From Frigoribacterium sp. PhB116 (GTDB lineage Bacteria > Actinomycetota > Actinomycetes > Actinomycetales > Microbacteriaceae), in contig NZ_SOBE01000002.1 in the NCBI RefSeq assembly GCF_004364285.1, forward strand, positions 372,001 to 436,000: a stretch of DNA of 64,000 nt, given 5' to 3'. The notes under the pieces are model-generated. The model did not search any database and was not told the DNA's origin. It saw nothing but the letters and a program-made list of their open reading frames with translations. How positions within the stretch are numbered: the first letter of the stretch is position 1; every line of letters starts with the position of its first letter. The position numbers were made by a program, and so were the translations under genes. This document shows positions 15,840-26,433 of this stretch, in pieces.

Positions 15840-17280
15840 CACCACCGACGACCGCGCGGTCGGCGCCCCCGGGGTCTCACCCCTCGGCGGCACCGTCCGC
15901 GCGGTCGTCGTCGTAGCGGCGGGCAGCGGCACCCGCCTCGCCCAGGGTCGTCCCAAGGCCTTCGTCGAGGTCGCAGGCCGCAGCATCCTCGAGCGCTCGC
16001 TCGAGGCCGTCTTCGCCTCGTCCGTCCCGACGCACGTCGTCGTCGTCGTGCCCGCCGCGCTCGTCGACGAGGCCACCGTCCTCGTGCGCGGCGTCGCCGG
16101 TGTCGCGGCCGACCACGTGTCGGTCGTCGTCGGTGGCGACAGTCGTCAGACATCGGTCGCAGCCGGCCTCGCCGCCGTCGCGACCGGCGTGCGCACGGTG
16201 CTCGTGCACGACTGCGCACGCCCCTTCACGCCCACGACCCAGTTCGACCTCGTCGCCGAGACCGTGGAGGCCACGGGGCACGGCGTCGTCCCTGGGCTGC
16301 CGGTCACCGACACGATCAAGAAGGTCTCCGCAGGAGGCGCGGGCCGGGTCGTCGGCACGGTCGACCGTTCCGAGCTGGTCGCCGTCCAGACCCCGCAGGG
16401 GTTCCCCCGCGCCGAGCTCGATGCCGCGTACGCGTCCGCCGCCGCGACGGCCCTCGAGGCCGAGGCTGCCGACGACGTGGCTCCCGTCGTCGAGTTCACC
16501 GACGACGCGGCGCTCTTCGCCGCGGCCGGCCACGAGGTCGTCGTCGTCCCGGGCGACCCCGCCGCGTTCAAGATCACCACGAGCTGGGATCTGCGCCGCG
16601 CCGAGACGCTGGTCGCGGAGCGCGCCGGCGGATCCTCTGTCGCCGGCGGATCCTCTGTCGCCGACGGCGTCCGCGCGGCCGCGGACAGGCTCCGCACCGG
16701 CCTCGGCGTCGACGTGCACGCCTTCGACGCGGACGAGCCGCTGCACCTCGGCCTCCTGCACTTCCCCGGCGAGGCGGGCCTCGCCGGCCACAGCGACGGC
16801 GACGCCGTCGCGCACGCCGTGGTCGACGCCCTGCTCTCCGCCGCGGGCCTCGGCGACATCGGCTCCGTCTTCGGCACCTCCGACCCCCGCTTCGCCGGGG
16901 CGAGCGGCGAGGTGTTCCTCACTGCGGCGCTCGAGCGCCTCACGCACGCGGGCTTCGACGTCGTGAACGTCGCGGTCCAGGTCATCGGCAACCGTCCGCG
17001 GATCGGCGCCCGCCGCCTCGAGATGGAGGCGCGCCTCATCGAGGTCGTCGGCGCGCCCGTCAGCGTCTCCGCGACCACCACCGACGGGCTCGGCTTCACC
17101 GGTCGCGGTGAGGGCGTGACCGCGATCGCGACCGCGCTGGTGTCGGTGGTCGAGCCTCGGGAGCGGACCGCGCCTCCTCGGGGCACCTCGACGGCGGGCA
17201 CCGGCGACCAGCGAGACCAGCTCGACCAGAGCGACCAGCCTGACCAGACCGACACCACCGAAACGGACCGATCCGCGTGA
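15829..17280 (+). CDS. ispDF: Fused IspD-IspF: MEP cytidylyltransferase / MEcPP synthase
   Basis: 483 residues, TTG start overlapping carD. Residues about 22-250 are IspD (Ala-Ala-Gly-Ser-Gly-Thr-Arg-Leu nucleotide loop, Asp-Cys-Ala-Arg-Pro-Phe, Thr-Pro-Gln), making CDP-methylerythritol from MEP and CTP. Residues about 285-435 are IspF (Gly-x-Asp-x-His metal motif, Gly-His-Ser-Asp-Gly-Asp, [11 protein letters not shown]), making the cyclic diphosphate. Both serve isoprenoid synthesis. The junction contains a perfect 18-bp tandem duplication. The C-terminus carries an extra tail of about 45 residues built on a 9-bp repeat and absent from normal IspF. Confidence 0.95.
   Translation: MPPSTTDDRAVGAPGVSPLGGTVRAVVVVAAGSGTRLAQGRPKAFVEVAGRSILERSLEAVFASSVPTHVVVVVPAALVDEATVLVRGVAGVAADHVSVVVGGDSRQTSVAAGLAAVATGVRTVLVHDCARPFTPTTQFDLVAETVEATGHGVVPGLPVTDTIKKVSAGGAGRVVGTVDRSELVAVQTPQGFPRAELDAAYASAAATALEAEAADDVAPVVEFTDDAALFAAAGHEVVVVPGDPAAFKITTSWDLRRAETLVAERAGGSSVAGGSSVADGVRAAADRLRTGLGVDVHAFDADEPLHLGLLHFPGEAGLAGHSDGDAVAHAVVDALLSAAGLGDIGSVFGTSDPRFAGASGEVFLTAALERLTHAGFDVVNVAVQVIGNRPRIGARRLEMEARLIEVVGAPVSVSATTTDGLGFTGRGEGVTAIATALVSVVEPRERTAPPRGTSTAGTGDQRDQLDQSDQPDQTDTTETDRSA
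16624..16659 (+). repeat. Two perfect 18-bp tandem copies at the IspD-IspF junction
   Basis: Unit GCCGGCGGATCCTCTGTC at 16624-16641 and 16642-16659, encoding Ala-Gly-Gly-Ser-Ser-Val twice: a Gly/Ser linker lengthened by recent duplication. A partial third unit follows. Confidence 0.9.
17206..17247 (+). repeat. Nine-bp minisatellite in the IspDF C-terminal tail
   Basis: GACCAG recurs five times at exact 9-bp spacing with three variable bases between copies, giving the peptide pattern Asp-Gln-x. Likely length-variable between strains. Confidence 0.85.
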
Positions 17281-18695
17281 CCATCCGCCTCTACGACTCG
17301 CGCGAGCAGGCGCTCGTCGACTTCGTCCCCCTCGTCCCCGGCAAGGTCGGGCTGTACGTCTGCGGGCCGACGGTCCAGTCGTCGCCGCACATCGGCCACC
17401 TCCGGAGCGCCCTCGTCTACGACCTGTGGCGCCGGTGGTTCACCTACCGCGGGCTCGACGTGACGCTGGTGCGCAACGTCACCGACGTGGACGACAAGAT
17501 CCTCGCGCTGTCGAGCGGCACCGACGAAGAATGGTGGGCGCGCGCCTACCGCTACGAGCTCGAGTTCACGGCCGGGTACCAGGCGCTGGGCGTGCTCGCC
17601 CCGACCTACGAGCCGCGCGCGACCGCGAGCGTCACCGAGATGCAGCAGCTCGTCACGACGCTGATCGAGAAGGGCCACGCGTACGTCGCGCCCGACGACT
17701 CGGGAGACGTGTACTTCGACACGGCCAGCTGGCCGACCTACGGCGCCCTGACGAACCAGGGCCTCGACGACATGGCGCCGGCCGCCGACGCCGATCCCCG
17801 CGGCAAGCGAGACCCGCGCGACTTCGCCCTGTGGAAGGGCGCGAAGGCCGACGAGCCCGCGTCCGCCGCGTGGTCGTCGCCGTGGGGCGACGGGCGTCCC
17901 GGCTGGCACATCGAGTGCTCGGCGATGTCGCGCCGGTACCTCGGCAGCGCCTTCGACATCCACGGCGGCGGCCTCGACCTGCGGTTCCCGCACCACGAGA
18001 ACGAGCTCGCCCAGTCGACGGCCGCCGGCGACGACTTCGCGTCGTACTGGCTGCACAACGGCCTGGTCGCCGTCGAGGGCCAGAAGATGTCGAAGTCGCT
18101 CGGCAACTCGATCTTCGCGAGCGAGTTCCTCGCCGCGGCCCGTCCGGTCGTCGTCCGCTGGTTCCTCAGCTCGGCGCACTACCGGTCGACGATCGACTAC
18201 CACGACGGCGCGCTGCTCGAGGCCGAGGCGGCCCTCGACCGGATCGAGACTTTCCTCTCCCGTGCCGGTCGCCGCCTCGCCGGCACCCGCTTCGCCGGCG
18301 TCGGTGCGCGCGTCGTCCCCGACGACTTCGCCGAGGCGATGGACGACGACCTCAACGTGCCGCAGGCGCTGGCGGTGCTGCACGACGCCGTGCGCACCGG
18401 CAACTCCGCGCTCGACGACGGAGACCTCGACGCAGCAGCCCGCGAGTGGCAGCACGTGCAGGCCATGGTCGCGGTGCTCGGCGTCGACCCGCTCGCGCCC
18501 GAGTGGCGCGGAGCCGACGAGGGCGACGCGCACCGCGCGCTCGGTACCATCGTCGAGACCCTCCTCGCACAGCGTCAGCAAGCCAGGGCCGCGCGCGACT
18601 TCGCGCAGGCCGACCGCGTACGCGAGATGCTGGCGTCCGCCGGCATCACCATCGAAGACACCCCCAGCGGGTCGCATTGGAGCCTCGAACAGTGA
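17277..18695 (+). CDS. cysS: Cysteinyl-tRNA synthetase
   Basis: 472 residues, GTG start within the ispDF stop (GTGA). Class Ia synthetase: zinc ligand Cys in Tyr-Val-Cys-Gly-Pro-Thr, HIGH motif as His-Ile-Gly-His, second zinc site in Trp-His-Ile-Glu-Cys-Ser and the His-His-Glu-Asn-Glu segment, then Lys-Met-Ser-Lys-Ser and the helical DALR domain. Charges tRNA-Cys. Full length. MshC, the related mycothiol ligase, is ruled out by the long DALR and anticodon-binding region. Confidence 0.96.
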   Translation: MTIRLYDSREQALVDFVPLVPGKVGLYVCGPTVQSSPHIGHLRSALVYDLWRRWFTYRGLDVTLVRNVTDVDDKILALSSGTDEEWWARAYRYELEFTAGYQALGVLAPTYEPRATASVTEMQQLVTTLIEKGHAYVAPDDSGDVYFDTASWPTYGALTNQGLDDMAPAADADPRGKRDPRDFALWKGAKADEPASAAWSSPWGDGRPGWHIECSAMSRRYLGSAFDIHGGGLDLRFPHHENELAQSTAAGDDFASYWLHNGLVAVEGQKMSKSLGNSIFASEFLAAARPVVVRWFLSSAHYRSTIDYHDGALLEAEAALDRIETFLSRAGRRLAGTRFAGVGARVVPDDFAEAMDDDLNVPQALAVLHDAVRTGNSALDDGDLDAAAREWQHVQAMVAVLGVDPLAPEWRGADEGDAHRALGTIVETLLAQRQQARAARDFAQADRVREMLASAGITIEDTPSGSHWSLEQ

Positions 18696-19732
18696 AGAAC
18701 ACCAGCGGAGCGAACAAGGGGCGGCCGAGCAGCAGCGCCGTCCGCAAGGGCAGCAAGGGCAAGCAGGTCGGCAGCGGCGGCCAGGGGCGCCAGGCGCTCG
18801 AGGGCAAGAAGCCCACGCCCGCCGCGGAGGACCGCCCGTACCACCCCGCAGGCAAGGCGAAGGCGGCGCGCGAGCGCCTCGACGCCGCCCGCGGCCGCGC
18901 CGGCAACGGCCCGCGCGCCGGGTCGGCCGTGGCCGGCCGGGGCGGGCAGGAGGCGCCCCGTCGTCGCCCGAAGACGGCGGACGACAGCGAGATGGTCACC
19001 GGTCGCAACTCGGTGCTCGAGGCGCTGCGCACGCGCATCCCCGCCTCGACTCTCTACATCGCCGCGCGCATCGAGATGGACGACCGCACCAAGGAGATCC
19101 TCACGCTGGCGACCCGTCGCGGGCTGCCCGTGCTCGAGGTCATGCGCCCCGAGCTCGACCGCCTGACCGGTCCCGACTCCGTGCACCAGGGCGTGGCCCT
19201 CAAGGTGCCGCCGTACCAGTACGCGCACCCGATCGACCTGCTCGAGGCCTCGGTCAAGCGCCAGCAGACCCCGCTCTTCGTGGCGCTCGACGGCATCACC
19301 GACCCCCGCAACCTCGGCGCGATCATCCGCTCCGTGGGCGCCTTCGGCGGCCAGGGCGTCATCATCCCGCAGCGTCGCTCGGTCGGCCTCACCGCCTCCG
19401 CCTGGAAGACCTCGGCCGGTGCCGCAGCCCGCGTCCCCGTCGCGATGGCGGCGAACCTCACCCAGACGCTCAAGTCGTTCAAAGAACAAGGGGTCTTCGT
19501 GCTCGGCCTCGACGGCGGCGGCGACGTGATGCTGCCCGGCCTCGAGCTCGCCGACCGCCCGCTCGTCGTCGTCGTCGGCAGCGAGGGCAAGGGCCTCTCG
19601 CGCATCGTCGCCGAGACCTGCGACGCGGTGGTCTCCATCCCGATCACGACGGCCGTCGAGTCGCTCAACGCCGGCATGGCCGCGAGCGTGACGCTCTACG
19701 AGATCTCGAAGCTGCGCGCCGAGCGCAAGTAG
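18692..19732 (+). CDS. rlmB: 23S rRNA (guanosine-2'-O)-methyltransferase RlmB, with a basic N-terminal extension
   Basis: 346 residues, GTG start overlapping the cysS stop as GTGA. Residues 1-105 are a Lys/Arg/Gly-rich, unstructured extension. Residues about 108-180 are the SpoU substrate-binding domain (Thr-Gly-Arg-Asn-Ser-Val-Leu-Glu-Ala). Residues 190-346 are the SpoU trefoil-knot catalytic domain with motif 1 Asn-Leu-Gly-Ala-Ile-Ile-Arg, motif 2 Val-Val-Gly-Ser-Glu-Gly-Lys-Gly and motif 3 Ser-Leu-Asn-Ala-Gly-Met-Ala. Methylates G2251-type sites in the peptidyl-transferase P loop. The extension likely aids RNA binding. Last gene of the operon. Confidence 0.92.
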   Translation: MKNTSGANKGRPSSSAVRKGSKGKQVGSGGQGRQALEGKKPTPAAEDRPYHPAGKAKAARERLDAARGRAGNGPRAGSAVAGRGGQEAPRRRPKTADDSEMVTGRNSVLEALRTRIPASTLYIAARIEMDDRTKEILTLATRRGLPVLEVMRPELDRLTGPDSVHQGVALKVPPYQYAHPIDLLEASVKRQQTPLFVALDGITDPRNLGAIIRSVGAFGGQGVIIPQRRSVGLTASAWKTSAGAAARVPVAMAANLTQTLKSFKEQGVFVLGLDGGGDVMLPGLELADRPLVVVVGSEGKGLSRIVAETCDAVVSIPITTAVESLNAGMAASVTLYEISKLRAERK

Positions 19733-19756
19733 TGCCTCCTCGGCGTCGTCCTGCTG

Positions 19757-19822
19757 CGAACACCCCGCAGTGGACGAAGCACCCCGTCGATGCGGTGTGT
19801 TCCGTCCACTGCGGGGTGTTCG
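19757..19822. terminator. Large bidirectional hairpin between rlmB and the DUF4032 gene
   Basis: Perfect 20-bp arms (19757-19776 and 19803-19822) with a 26-nt loop that can itself pair partly. It sits between convergent gene ends. Confidence 0.85.
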
Positions 19823-19843
19823 GCTGTCCGGTGGCCGACGGCG

Positions 19844-21154
19844 TCAGACCTTCGCGCGCCAGTCCTCGAGCTCGTCGTCCTCGGCCTCGTCGTCGTCCCC
19901 GTCGAGCTCGTCGTCGGGCAACCGGATCGACTCGGTCGCCGGCGCGATCACGGTCCGCTCGTCGCGGCGGTGGCGCAGCACGTCGTTGATGTACGAGGTC
20001 AGCGCCTCGGCGATCGGCACGTCGCGGCCCTCCTGCTGCGACTGGTACCAGCGGTGCTCGAGCAGCTGGTGGAACACCTCGGCGGGCTCGAGCCGTCCGC
20101 GCATCTCGCGCGGGATCGACCGCACGACGGGCTCGAAGACGCGGGCGGCCCACTCGTGCGCCACCATCTCCTCGTCGGCGTCGATCTGGCCGGTGCGCAG
20201 GCGGTAGGCGTCGAGGTCGTTCAGCAGGCGGCGGGCCTGGTTCTCCTCGACGTCGAGTCCCGTGAGGCGCAGCAGACGGCGCGAGTGGTGCCCGGCGTCG
20301 ACGACCTTGGGCTGGATCCGCACTTGTGTGCCGCCTTCGGTGGTCTTGATCGCCAGCTCCTCGATGTCGAAGCCGAGGTCGTTCAGCCGCTCGACGCGGT
20401 CGTTGATGCGCCAGCGCTCCGAGCTGTCGAAGGTCTCGCTGCCGGTGAGCTCCGTCCACAGGCTGCGGTACTTGGCGACGATCCCGTTGCTCACGTCGAC
20501 GGCGTCCAGGTTGTCGTCGAGGCGGCCGCCGGCCTCGAGGTCGAGCAGCTCGCCGGCGATGTTGACACGGGCGACCTCGAGGTCGTTCTCGCGCTGTCCG
20601 TTCGACAGGCCGCCCGGGTAGAGCTTGCCGGTCTCGGCGTCGACGAGGTACGCGGCGAAGGCCCCGGCGTCACGACGGAAGAGCGTGTTCGAGAGCGACA
20701 CGTCGCCCCAGTAGAAGCCGATCACGTGCAGGCGCACGAGCAGCAGGGCGAGCGCGTCGACGAGACGCGTCGCCGTCTCGGGCCGCAGCGTCTGCGAGTA
20801 GAGCGCCCGGTAGGGCAGCGAGAACTTGAGGTGCCGGGTGACGAGCACGGGATTCAGCAGACTGCCGTCGACGTCGTGCCGGTTCGTGATGACGGCGAGC
20901 GGGTCGACGCAGGGGATGTCCATCCGCTGCAGGGTGCGGAGCATCTCGTACTCCCCACGGGCCATCTCGCCCGAGGTCTCCTTGATCGCGATGACGTAGC
21001 CGCTGAGGTGCGCGAAGCGGACCAGGTGCCGCGAGATGCCCTTCGGCAGGGTCGCGATCGCGTCGTCGGGCCACTCGTCGAGGGGCAGGGCCCAGGGCAG
21101 GTCGAGGAGGGCAGGGTCGGCCGTGGCGGACGTGATGTTGAGGGAGTCGCTCAT
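19844..21154 (-). CDS. DUF4032 protein with a kinase-like fold
   Basis: 436 residues. The N-terminal half reads like an LPS/aminoglycoside-type kinase: a Lys in Ile-Ala-Ile-Lys-Glu-Thr, a catalytic-loop-like Tyr-Trp-Gly-Asp-Val-Ser-Leu-Ser-Asn-Thr-Leu, and Leu-Val-Asp-Ala-Glu-Thr-Gly in the DFG position. A helical DUF4032 domain and an acidic C-terminal tail follow. The gene regularly accompanies the ugpC/msiK-type ATPase in actinobacteria, as it does here, 203 bp downstream of it on the same strand. The substrate is unknown; phosphorylation of a sugar or lipid is inference. Confidence 0.85.
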   Translation of the reverse strand: MSDSLNITSATADPALLDLPWALPLDEWPDDAIATLPKGISRHLVRFAHLSGYVIAIKETSGEMARGEYEMLRTLQRMDIPCVDPLAVITNRHDVDGSLLNPVLVTRHLKFSLPYRALYSQTLRPETATRLVDALALLLVRLHVIGFYWGDVSLSNTLFRRDAGAFAAYLVDAETGKLYPGGLSNGQRENDLEVARVNIAGELLDLEAGGRLDDNLDAVDVSNGIVAKYRSLWTELTGSETFDSSERWRINDRVERLNDLGFDIEELAIKTTEGGTQVRIQPKVVDAGHHSRRLLRLTGLDVEENQARRLLNDLDAYRLRTGQIDADEEMVAHEWAARVFEPVVRSIPREMRGRLEPAEVFHQLLEHRWYQSQQEGRDVPIAEALTSYINDVLRHRRDERTVIAPATESIRLPDDELDGDDDEAEDDELEDWRAKV

Positions 21155-21245
21155 GGTCGCTTTCAGGGGGTGGCGGGACCGGGGGAGTGCGGGCGAGGAG
21201 GCCCGCCGTCCGGACGGGCGGCGGGCACGGGTGGGGCCAGTGTCG

Positions 21246-21258
21246 CAGGAGGCGCGGG
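21246..21258 (+). repeat. GGAGGCGCGG motif copy in the ugpC-DUF4032 gap
   Basis: CAGGAGGCGCGGG, one of the dispersed copies. The surrounding 203-bp gap otherwise holds only short GC-rich inverted repeats near 21205-21230, possibly a weak terminator or processing site. Confidence 0.7.
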
Positions 21259-21357
21259 CCGAGTCACGCAGGAGCTGCGGCCGCGGACAGCCGAACGGCC
21301 CGCCGAGGCGTGCGGAGCGCTGCTCCGGACGGTCTCGACGGGCCGATCAGGGTGTCG

Positions 21358-22458
<1,101 letters not shown>

Positions 22459-22475
22459 GATTCATTTCTCCTTCA

Positions 22476-22493
22476 CCGGCAGGTACGTGCCGG
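22476..22493. promoter_or_regulatory. Inverted repeat in the ugpC leader, candidate operator
   Basis: CCGGCA, 6 nt, TGCCGG, starting 18 nt upstream of the ugpC ATG. A second short palindrome GGTGATCACC (22516-22525) lies further up. A LacI- or GntR-type sugar regulator is a reasonable guess. Confidence 0.4.
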
Positions 22494-22734
22494 ACGATCC
22501 TTCGTGAACGGATTGGTGATCACCCTGGGTCAGCGGTGACCACTCCGCCCAGCATGCCACAGGAGGTGACTCATCCCCACCTCTCCGGGGGCCACGGAGT
22601 CACGATCCGGCCACGGGTTGTTTGGACTTTTCCCAGTCCGCGCTCGTACCATCGACCGGGCCCTCCACCTCCTCGGGCCCGTTCAGCCCCCTACGACGCG
22701 ACCGCGACCTCGTCGCGCATCGGAGAACCGTTCC

Positions 22735-23715
22735 ATGACTGACATCGGCCCCTCAGGCTCCGAGCCGCTGAGCAAGAACGCGACCAAGAACCAGCGCCGC
22801 GCAGCCGCCCGTGAGCGCGCCCAGCTCGCCCGCAAGAAGCAGAAGCGGCGCCAGAAGACGAGCCGCTGGCTGCTGCAGGGCGGCCTCGTCGTCGTCGTGC
22901 TCGCCATCGTCGTGGCCGTCGTCGTCGTGATCACCAACAGCATCCGTCCCGCAGGCCCCGGCCCCGCCAACATGGCCAGCGACGGCATCCGCATCGGCCA
23001 GGACTTCGTGGCCGAGACGACCCCGGCCCTCGGCGCCGACGACGAGCCCACGGCCACCGAGACGACCGCGTCGTCCGACACCGTCGACATCGTGATCTAC
23101 CTCGACTACCTGTGCCCGATCTGCGGCGGCTTCGAGCAGGCGAACAACGAGTACATCGCCGGCCTCGTCTCGTCGGGCGCGGCCACGGTCGAGTACCACC
23201 CGGTGGCGATCCTCACCAACAGCTCCCTCGGCACGAAGTACTCGAACCGTGCCGCCAACGCGGCGGCGTGCGTCGCGAACTACTCGCCGAACTCGTTCTT
23301 CGACTTCAACACGGCGATGTTCGAGAACCAGCCAGAAGAGGGCACGCGGGGTCTCGACGACGCCCGCCTGGCCGAGATCGCGACCGGCGTCGACGGGGTC
23401 ACGTCGGCGTCGCAGATCACCCGGTGCATCGACGACCAGGAGTTCGCGTCGTGGGTGGGCGCGGCCACCGAGCGCGCGCTCGACGGCCCCCTGCCCAACA
23501 GCAACGTCCAGTCGTTCCGCGGCACCCCCACCGTTCTCGTCAACGGCCAGCAGTACGAGTTCAGCCAGCCGTTCACCAACGACGAGTTCCGCAACTTCGT
23601 CGTGACCGCCGCCGGCAACAGCTACGCGGACGCCGCGACCGCGACGCCCACGCCCACGCCCACGTCGACCGAGGCACCCGCCGAGGAGGCGCCGGCCGAG
23701 ACCCCCGCCGGCTAG
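22735..23715 (+). CDS. Membrane-anchored DsbA-like thioredoxin-fold protein
   Basis: 326 residues. Cytoplasmic basic N-terminus (Arg/Lys-rich to about 42), one membrane helix (about 45-67), then an exterior Thioredoxin_4/DsbA domain with the active site Cys-Pro-Ile-Cys (about residues 125-128, after Leu-Asp-Tyr-Leu). The cis-Pro loop Arg-Gly-Thr-Pro-Thr-Val and an additional Cys pair fit disulfide exchange in the cell envelope. A Thr/Pro/Glu-rich tail (about the last 30 residues) may span wall material. Start chosen at Met-Thr-Asp-Ile, 12 nt after GGAGAA. Its stop overlaps the convergent phosphoesterase stop by 4 nt. Confidence 0.88.
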   Translation: MTDIGPSGSEPLSKNATKNQRRAAARERAQLARKKQKRRQKTSRWLLQGGLVVVVLAIVVAVVVVITNSIRPAGPGPANMASDGIRIGQDFVAETTPALGADDEPTATETTASSDTVDIVIYLDYLCPICGGFEQANNEYIAGLVSSGAATVEYHPVAILTNSSLGTKYSNRAANAAACVANYSPNSFFDFNTAMFENQPEEGTRGLDDARLAEIATGVDGVTSASQITRCIDDQEFASWVGAATERALDGPLPNSNVQSFRGTPTVLVNGQQYEFSQPFTNDEFRNFVVTAAGNSYADAATATPTPTPTSTEAPAEEAPAETPAG

Positions 23716-24263
23716 GTCGTCATCCGGGGGTGCGGCAGCACCCCGTCGAGCGCGTCGGTGCGCAGCGGCAGCTCGTGCAGCACGACGTCGCGCACCGCGC
23801 CGGCGTCGAGCGTGAGCGTGAGGTAGGTGGCCCGCGGCTGGCGCCGACGGTCGGTCGGCGAGCCGGGGTTCAGCAGCCGCAGGCCGGCCGGGGTGGTCGT
23901 GTCCCACGGGATGTGGCTGTGGCCGAAGAGGAGCAGGTCGGTCTCGGGGAAGGCACGGTCCATCCGGGTCTCGCGCCCCTCCTTCTGTCCTGTCTCGTGG
24001 ACGACGGCGAGGCGGACCCCGTCGATCGTCGTCCGGGCCACCTCGGGCAGGCGGCCGCGCAGGTCGTCGCCGTCGTTGTTGCCCCAGACGGCGACGAGGA
24101 GGCGTGCCCTCGCCTCGAGCTCGTCGAGCAGCGGCACGCCGGTCCAGTCGCCCGCGTGGACGACGACGTCCGCCCTCTCGACCGCGCTCCACACGGCCGC
24201 GGGCACGGCCTTCGCCTTCTGCGGGACGTGGGTGTCGGACACGACGACGACGGAGGTGCTCAT
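23712..24263 (-). CDS. YfcE/MJ0936-type metallophosphoesterase
   Basis: 183 residues. Calcineurin-like fold: Val-Ser-Asp-Thr-His (motif 1), His-Ala-Gly-Asp-Trp (motif 2), Gly-Asn-Asn-Asp (motif 3), Gly-His-Ser-His-Ile (motif 5). Small single-domain size matches YfcE phosphodiesterases, which hydrolyse bis-pNPP in vitro; the natural substrate is open. TACCCT stands 7 nt before the ATG, a leaderless start, in a 31-bp gap shared with the divergent glycosyltransferase. Confidence 0.88.
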   Translation of the reverse strand: MSTSVVVVSDTHVPQKAKAVPAAVWSAVERADVVVHAGDWTGVPLLDELEARARLLVAVWGNNDGDDLRGRLPEVARTTIDGVRLAVVHETGQKEGRETRMDRAFPETDLLLFGHSHIPWDTTTPAGLRLLNPGSPTDRRRQPRATYLTLTLDAGAVRDVVLHELPLRTDALDGVLPHPRMTT

Positions 24264-24294
24264 GGCGCCCAGGGTAGGCGGGCAGGATGGGGCC

Positions 24295-25104
24295 GTGCGT
24301 GTCTCCGTCGTGATCCCGGTCCGTGACGACGCACGTCACCTCGAGGTCTGCCTGCGGTCGCTGGCCCGCCAGACCGTGCTGCCCGACGAGGTCGTCGTCG
24401 TCGACAACGGCAGCTCGGACGACAGCGTCGCGGTCGCGCTGGCCGCGGGCGCCCGCGTGCTGCACCAGCCCGTCGTCGGCATCGCCGCCGCGGCCTCGAC
24501 CGGCTACGACGGTGCGCTCGGCGACCTCGTGGGGCGCTGCGACGCGGACAGCGTGCTGCCGCGCACCTGGGTCGCAGAGCTGTCGCGCACCTTCGACGAG
24601 CACCCCGAGGCCGTCGCGGTGAGCACCGGCGCCCGCTTCTACGACGCCCCCGTGGGCCTGCAGCGGATCCTCTCGCTCGGCTACGTCGGGGCGTACCACG
24701 TGCTCGTCGGGGCCGGCCTCGCGCACTGGCCGCTCTTCGGCTCGACGATGATGATGCGGCGCTCGGCCTGGGAGGCGGTGCGCGACGAGGTGCACCGGCG
24801 CGACGTCGGACTGCACGACGACATGGACCTCGCGGTGCACCTGGGCGACCTCGTGCTCGGGCAGCCGGGGCGCATCGTGTGGCGCCGCGACGTCGTGACC
24901 GCGATCTCGGCCCGTCCGTTCGCGCGCGGCGGCCGGCAGTGGCTCCGCAGCACGCGTGCCGTCCGGTCGTTCTCGGTGCACGGGCGGGACGGGGTCCCGT
25001 TCGTCCGCTGGTGGCGCCGCGACCCGTTCTCGCTGCGCGCGGGGCTGGCGGGCGGCGGACCGGGCGGGGCGCGCCGGGCGAGATCCGGCCCTCGGGCACG
25101 CTGA
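24295..25104 (+). CDS. Family 2 glycosyltransferase
   Basis: 269 residues from GTG 24295, which sits 6 nt after CAGGAT. GT-A fold: Val-Val-Ile-Pro-Val-Arg-Asp start, Val-Val-Val-Asp-Asn-Gly-Ser-Ser-Asp-Asp-Ser, the Asp-Ala-Asp metal site (Arg-Cys-Asp-Ala-Asp-Ser), and His-Asp-Asp-Met-Asp in the acceptor half. No membrane helices, so it works on a nucleotide sugar at the inner face. The very basic C-terminus may bind membrane phosphates. Acceptor unknown. Confidence 0.87.
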   Translation: MRVSVVIPVRDDARHLEVCLRSLARQTVLPDEVVVVDNGSSDDSVAVALAAGARVLHQPVVGIAAAASTGYDGALGDLVGRCDADSVLPRTWVAELSRTFDEHPEAVAVSTGARFYDAPVGLQRILSLGYVGAYHVLVGAGLAHWPLFGSTMMMRRSAWEAVRDEVHRRDVGLHDDMDLAVHLGDLVLGQPGRIVWRRDVVTAISARPFARGGRQWLRSTRAVRSFSVHGRDGVPFVRWWRRDPFSLRAGLAGGGPGGARRARSGPRAR

Positions 25105-25187
25105 CGCGGTTCGATGGGTGCGGTCGACCGCCGGGGTCGACGACCCGTGCCGCCGAGACCGGCGCACCGAGACGAAGAGGACACCAC

Positions 25188-26330
25188 GTGGCCATATTCC
25201 GCAGCCGCGAGGGCGACGCGACGGCCGACGCCGCGCAGGCAGTCGCCACCCAGGCCAACCAGTGGGGCGACCCGTTCGGCCGCCTCGCCACGCGCTCGAT
25301 CCAGATCATCGTGGTCGTGGTGGTCGCCGCCGGCCTGATCTACTCGTTCAGGACCCTGAGCCTCGTCACCATCCCGGTGCTGCTCGCCCTCATCTTCGCG
25401 TCGGCCATGCACCCGGTGGTGTCGTGGCTGCGGCACCACCGGGTGCCCTCGCTGCTCGCCACGCTGATCGCCCTCGTCGGCATCCTCGGTGTGCTCGGCC
25501 TCGTCGGCTGGCTCGTCGTCTGGGCCGTCGAGAACCAGGCCTCGTCGCTCGTCTCGTCCGCGCAGAAGGGCATCGGCCAGCTGCAGGACTTCATCACGAC
25601 GCTGCCGTTCTCGATCACCGACGAGCAGGTCGAGAACGTCCGCGACACGGTCGTCGACTTCCTGACGAGCGCCTCCTTCGGCTCGGGCGCCCTCGCCGGC
25701 GCGAGCGCGGTGGGCAGCTTCGCCACGGGCCTCGTGCTGATGATCGTGGTGCTGTTCTTCTTCCTCAAAGACGGGCCGGCCATCTGGGAGTTCATGCTCC
25801 GTCCGTTCCGCGGCCAGCAGTACGCCCGCGCCCGCCGCATCGGCGACAAGACGGTGTCGACCCTGGGCGGGTACGTGCGCGGCACGGCCACCGTCGCCGC
25901 CGTCGACGCGATCGGCATCGGCGTCGGCCTCTGGATCATCGGCGTGCCCCTCGCGCTGCCGCTGGCCGTGGTCGTGTTCCTCACCGCGTTCATCCCGCTG
26001 GTCGGCGCCACCGCCGCCGGCATCCTCGCCGCCCTCGTCGCGCTGGTCGCCAACGGCCCGATCGACGCCATCTGGGTCATCGCCGTCGTCGTGCTCGTCA
26101 ACCAGCTCGAGGGCAACCTGCTGCAGCCCGTGCTGATGGGGCACACGCTGCAGCTGCACGGCCTCGTCATCCTCGTCGCGCTGACCGCGGGCACCGTGCT
26201 CGGCGGCATCGTCGGCGCCGTGATCGCCGTGCCGCTGACGGCCGTCGCCTGGGGCATCGTCGGCGTCTGGAAGGGCCCGGACCAGCCGGCCGAGATGTTC
26301 CGGCAGAAGAGACCGGAAGAAGTCCGCTAG
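25188..26330 (+). CDS. AI-2E transporter family (PerM/YdiK) membrane protein
   Basis: 380 residues, GTG start. Eight predicted helices: two pairs in residues 30-110, a long amphipathic stretch with the family's Leu-Pro-Phe-Ser region (110-160), then helices from 175 to 360. Conserved Lys-Asp-Gly-Pro at about 195-198 and the Gly-Asn-Leu-Leu-Gln-Pro motif near 306 are typical of the family. Members are proposed permeases; the named AI-2 role holds only for a few. A repeat/hairpin follows the stop. Confidence 0.88.
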   Translation: MAIFRSREGDATADAAQAVATQANQWGDPFGRLATRSIQIIVVVVVAAGLIYSFRTLSLVTIPVLLALIFASAMHPVVSWLRHHRVPSLLATLIALVGILGVLGLVGWLVVWAVENQASSLVSSAQKGIGQLQDFITTLPFSITDEQVENVRDTVVDFLTSASFGSGALAGASAVGSFATGLVLMIVVLFFFLKDGPAIWEFMLRPFRGQQYARARRIGDKTVSTLGGYVRGTATVAAVDAIGIGVGLWIIGVPLALPLAVVVFLTAFIPLVGATAAGILAALVALVANGPIDAIWVIAVVVLVNQLEGNLLQPVLMGHTLQLHGLVILVALTAGTVLGGIVGAVIAVPLTAVAWGIVGVWKGPDQPAEMFRQKRPEEVR

Positions 26331-26343
26331 CTCGCCGCTGGTG

Positions 26344-26387
26344 CGCGCAGGAGGCGCGGTGTCCGTTCGTCGGGCACCGCGCCTCCT
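26344..26387 (-). repeat. Dispersed 44-bp palindromic repeat, copy C, probable terminator
   Basis: Complement matches 11689-11732 at 42 of 44 positions. Thirteen-bp stem (26349-26361 with 26375-26387) and 13-nt loop, 13 nt after the permease stop. A short pyrimidine run follows, so it could end transcription. Confidence 0.8.
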
Positions 26388-26433
26388 TCGTGTGGCCGCC
26401 CGGAAAGAAAAGTGCGCGATCTGCACGGAAATG

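Noticed and set aside
17426-19732. A 768-codon plus-strand frame ending with rlmB
   Set aside because: The first 422 codons are out of frame with cysS and Arg-rich; only the rlmB part from GTG 18692 is genuine.
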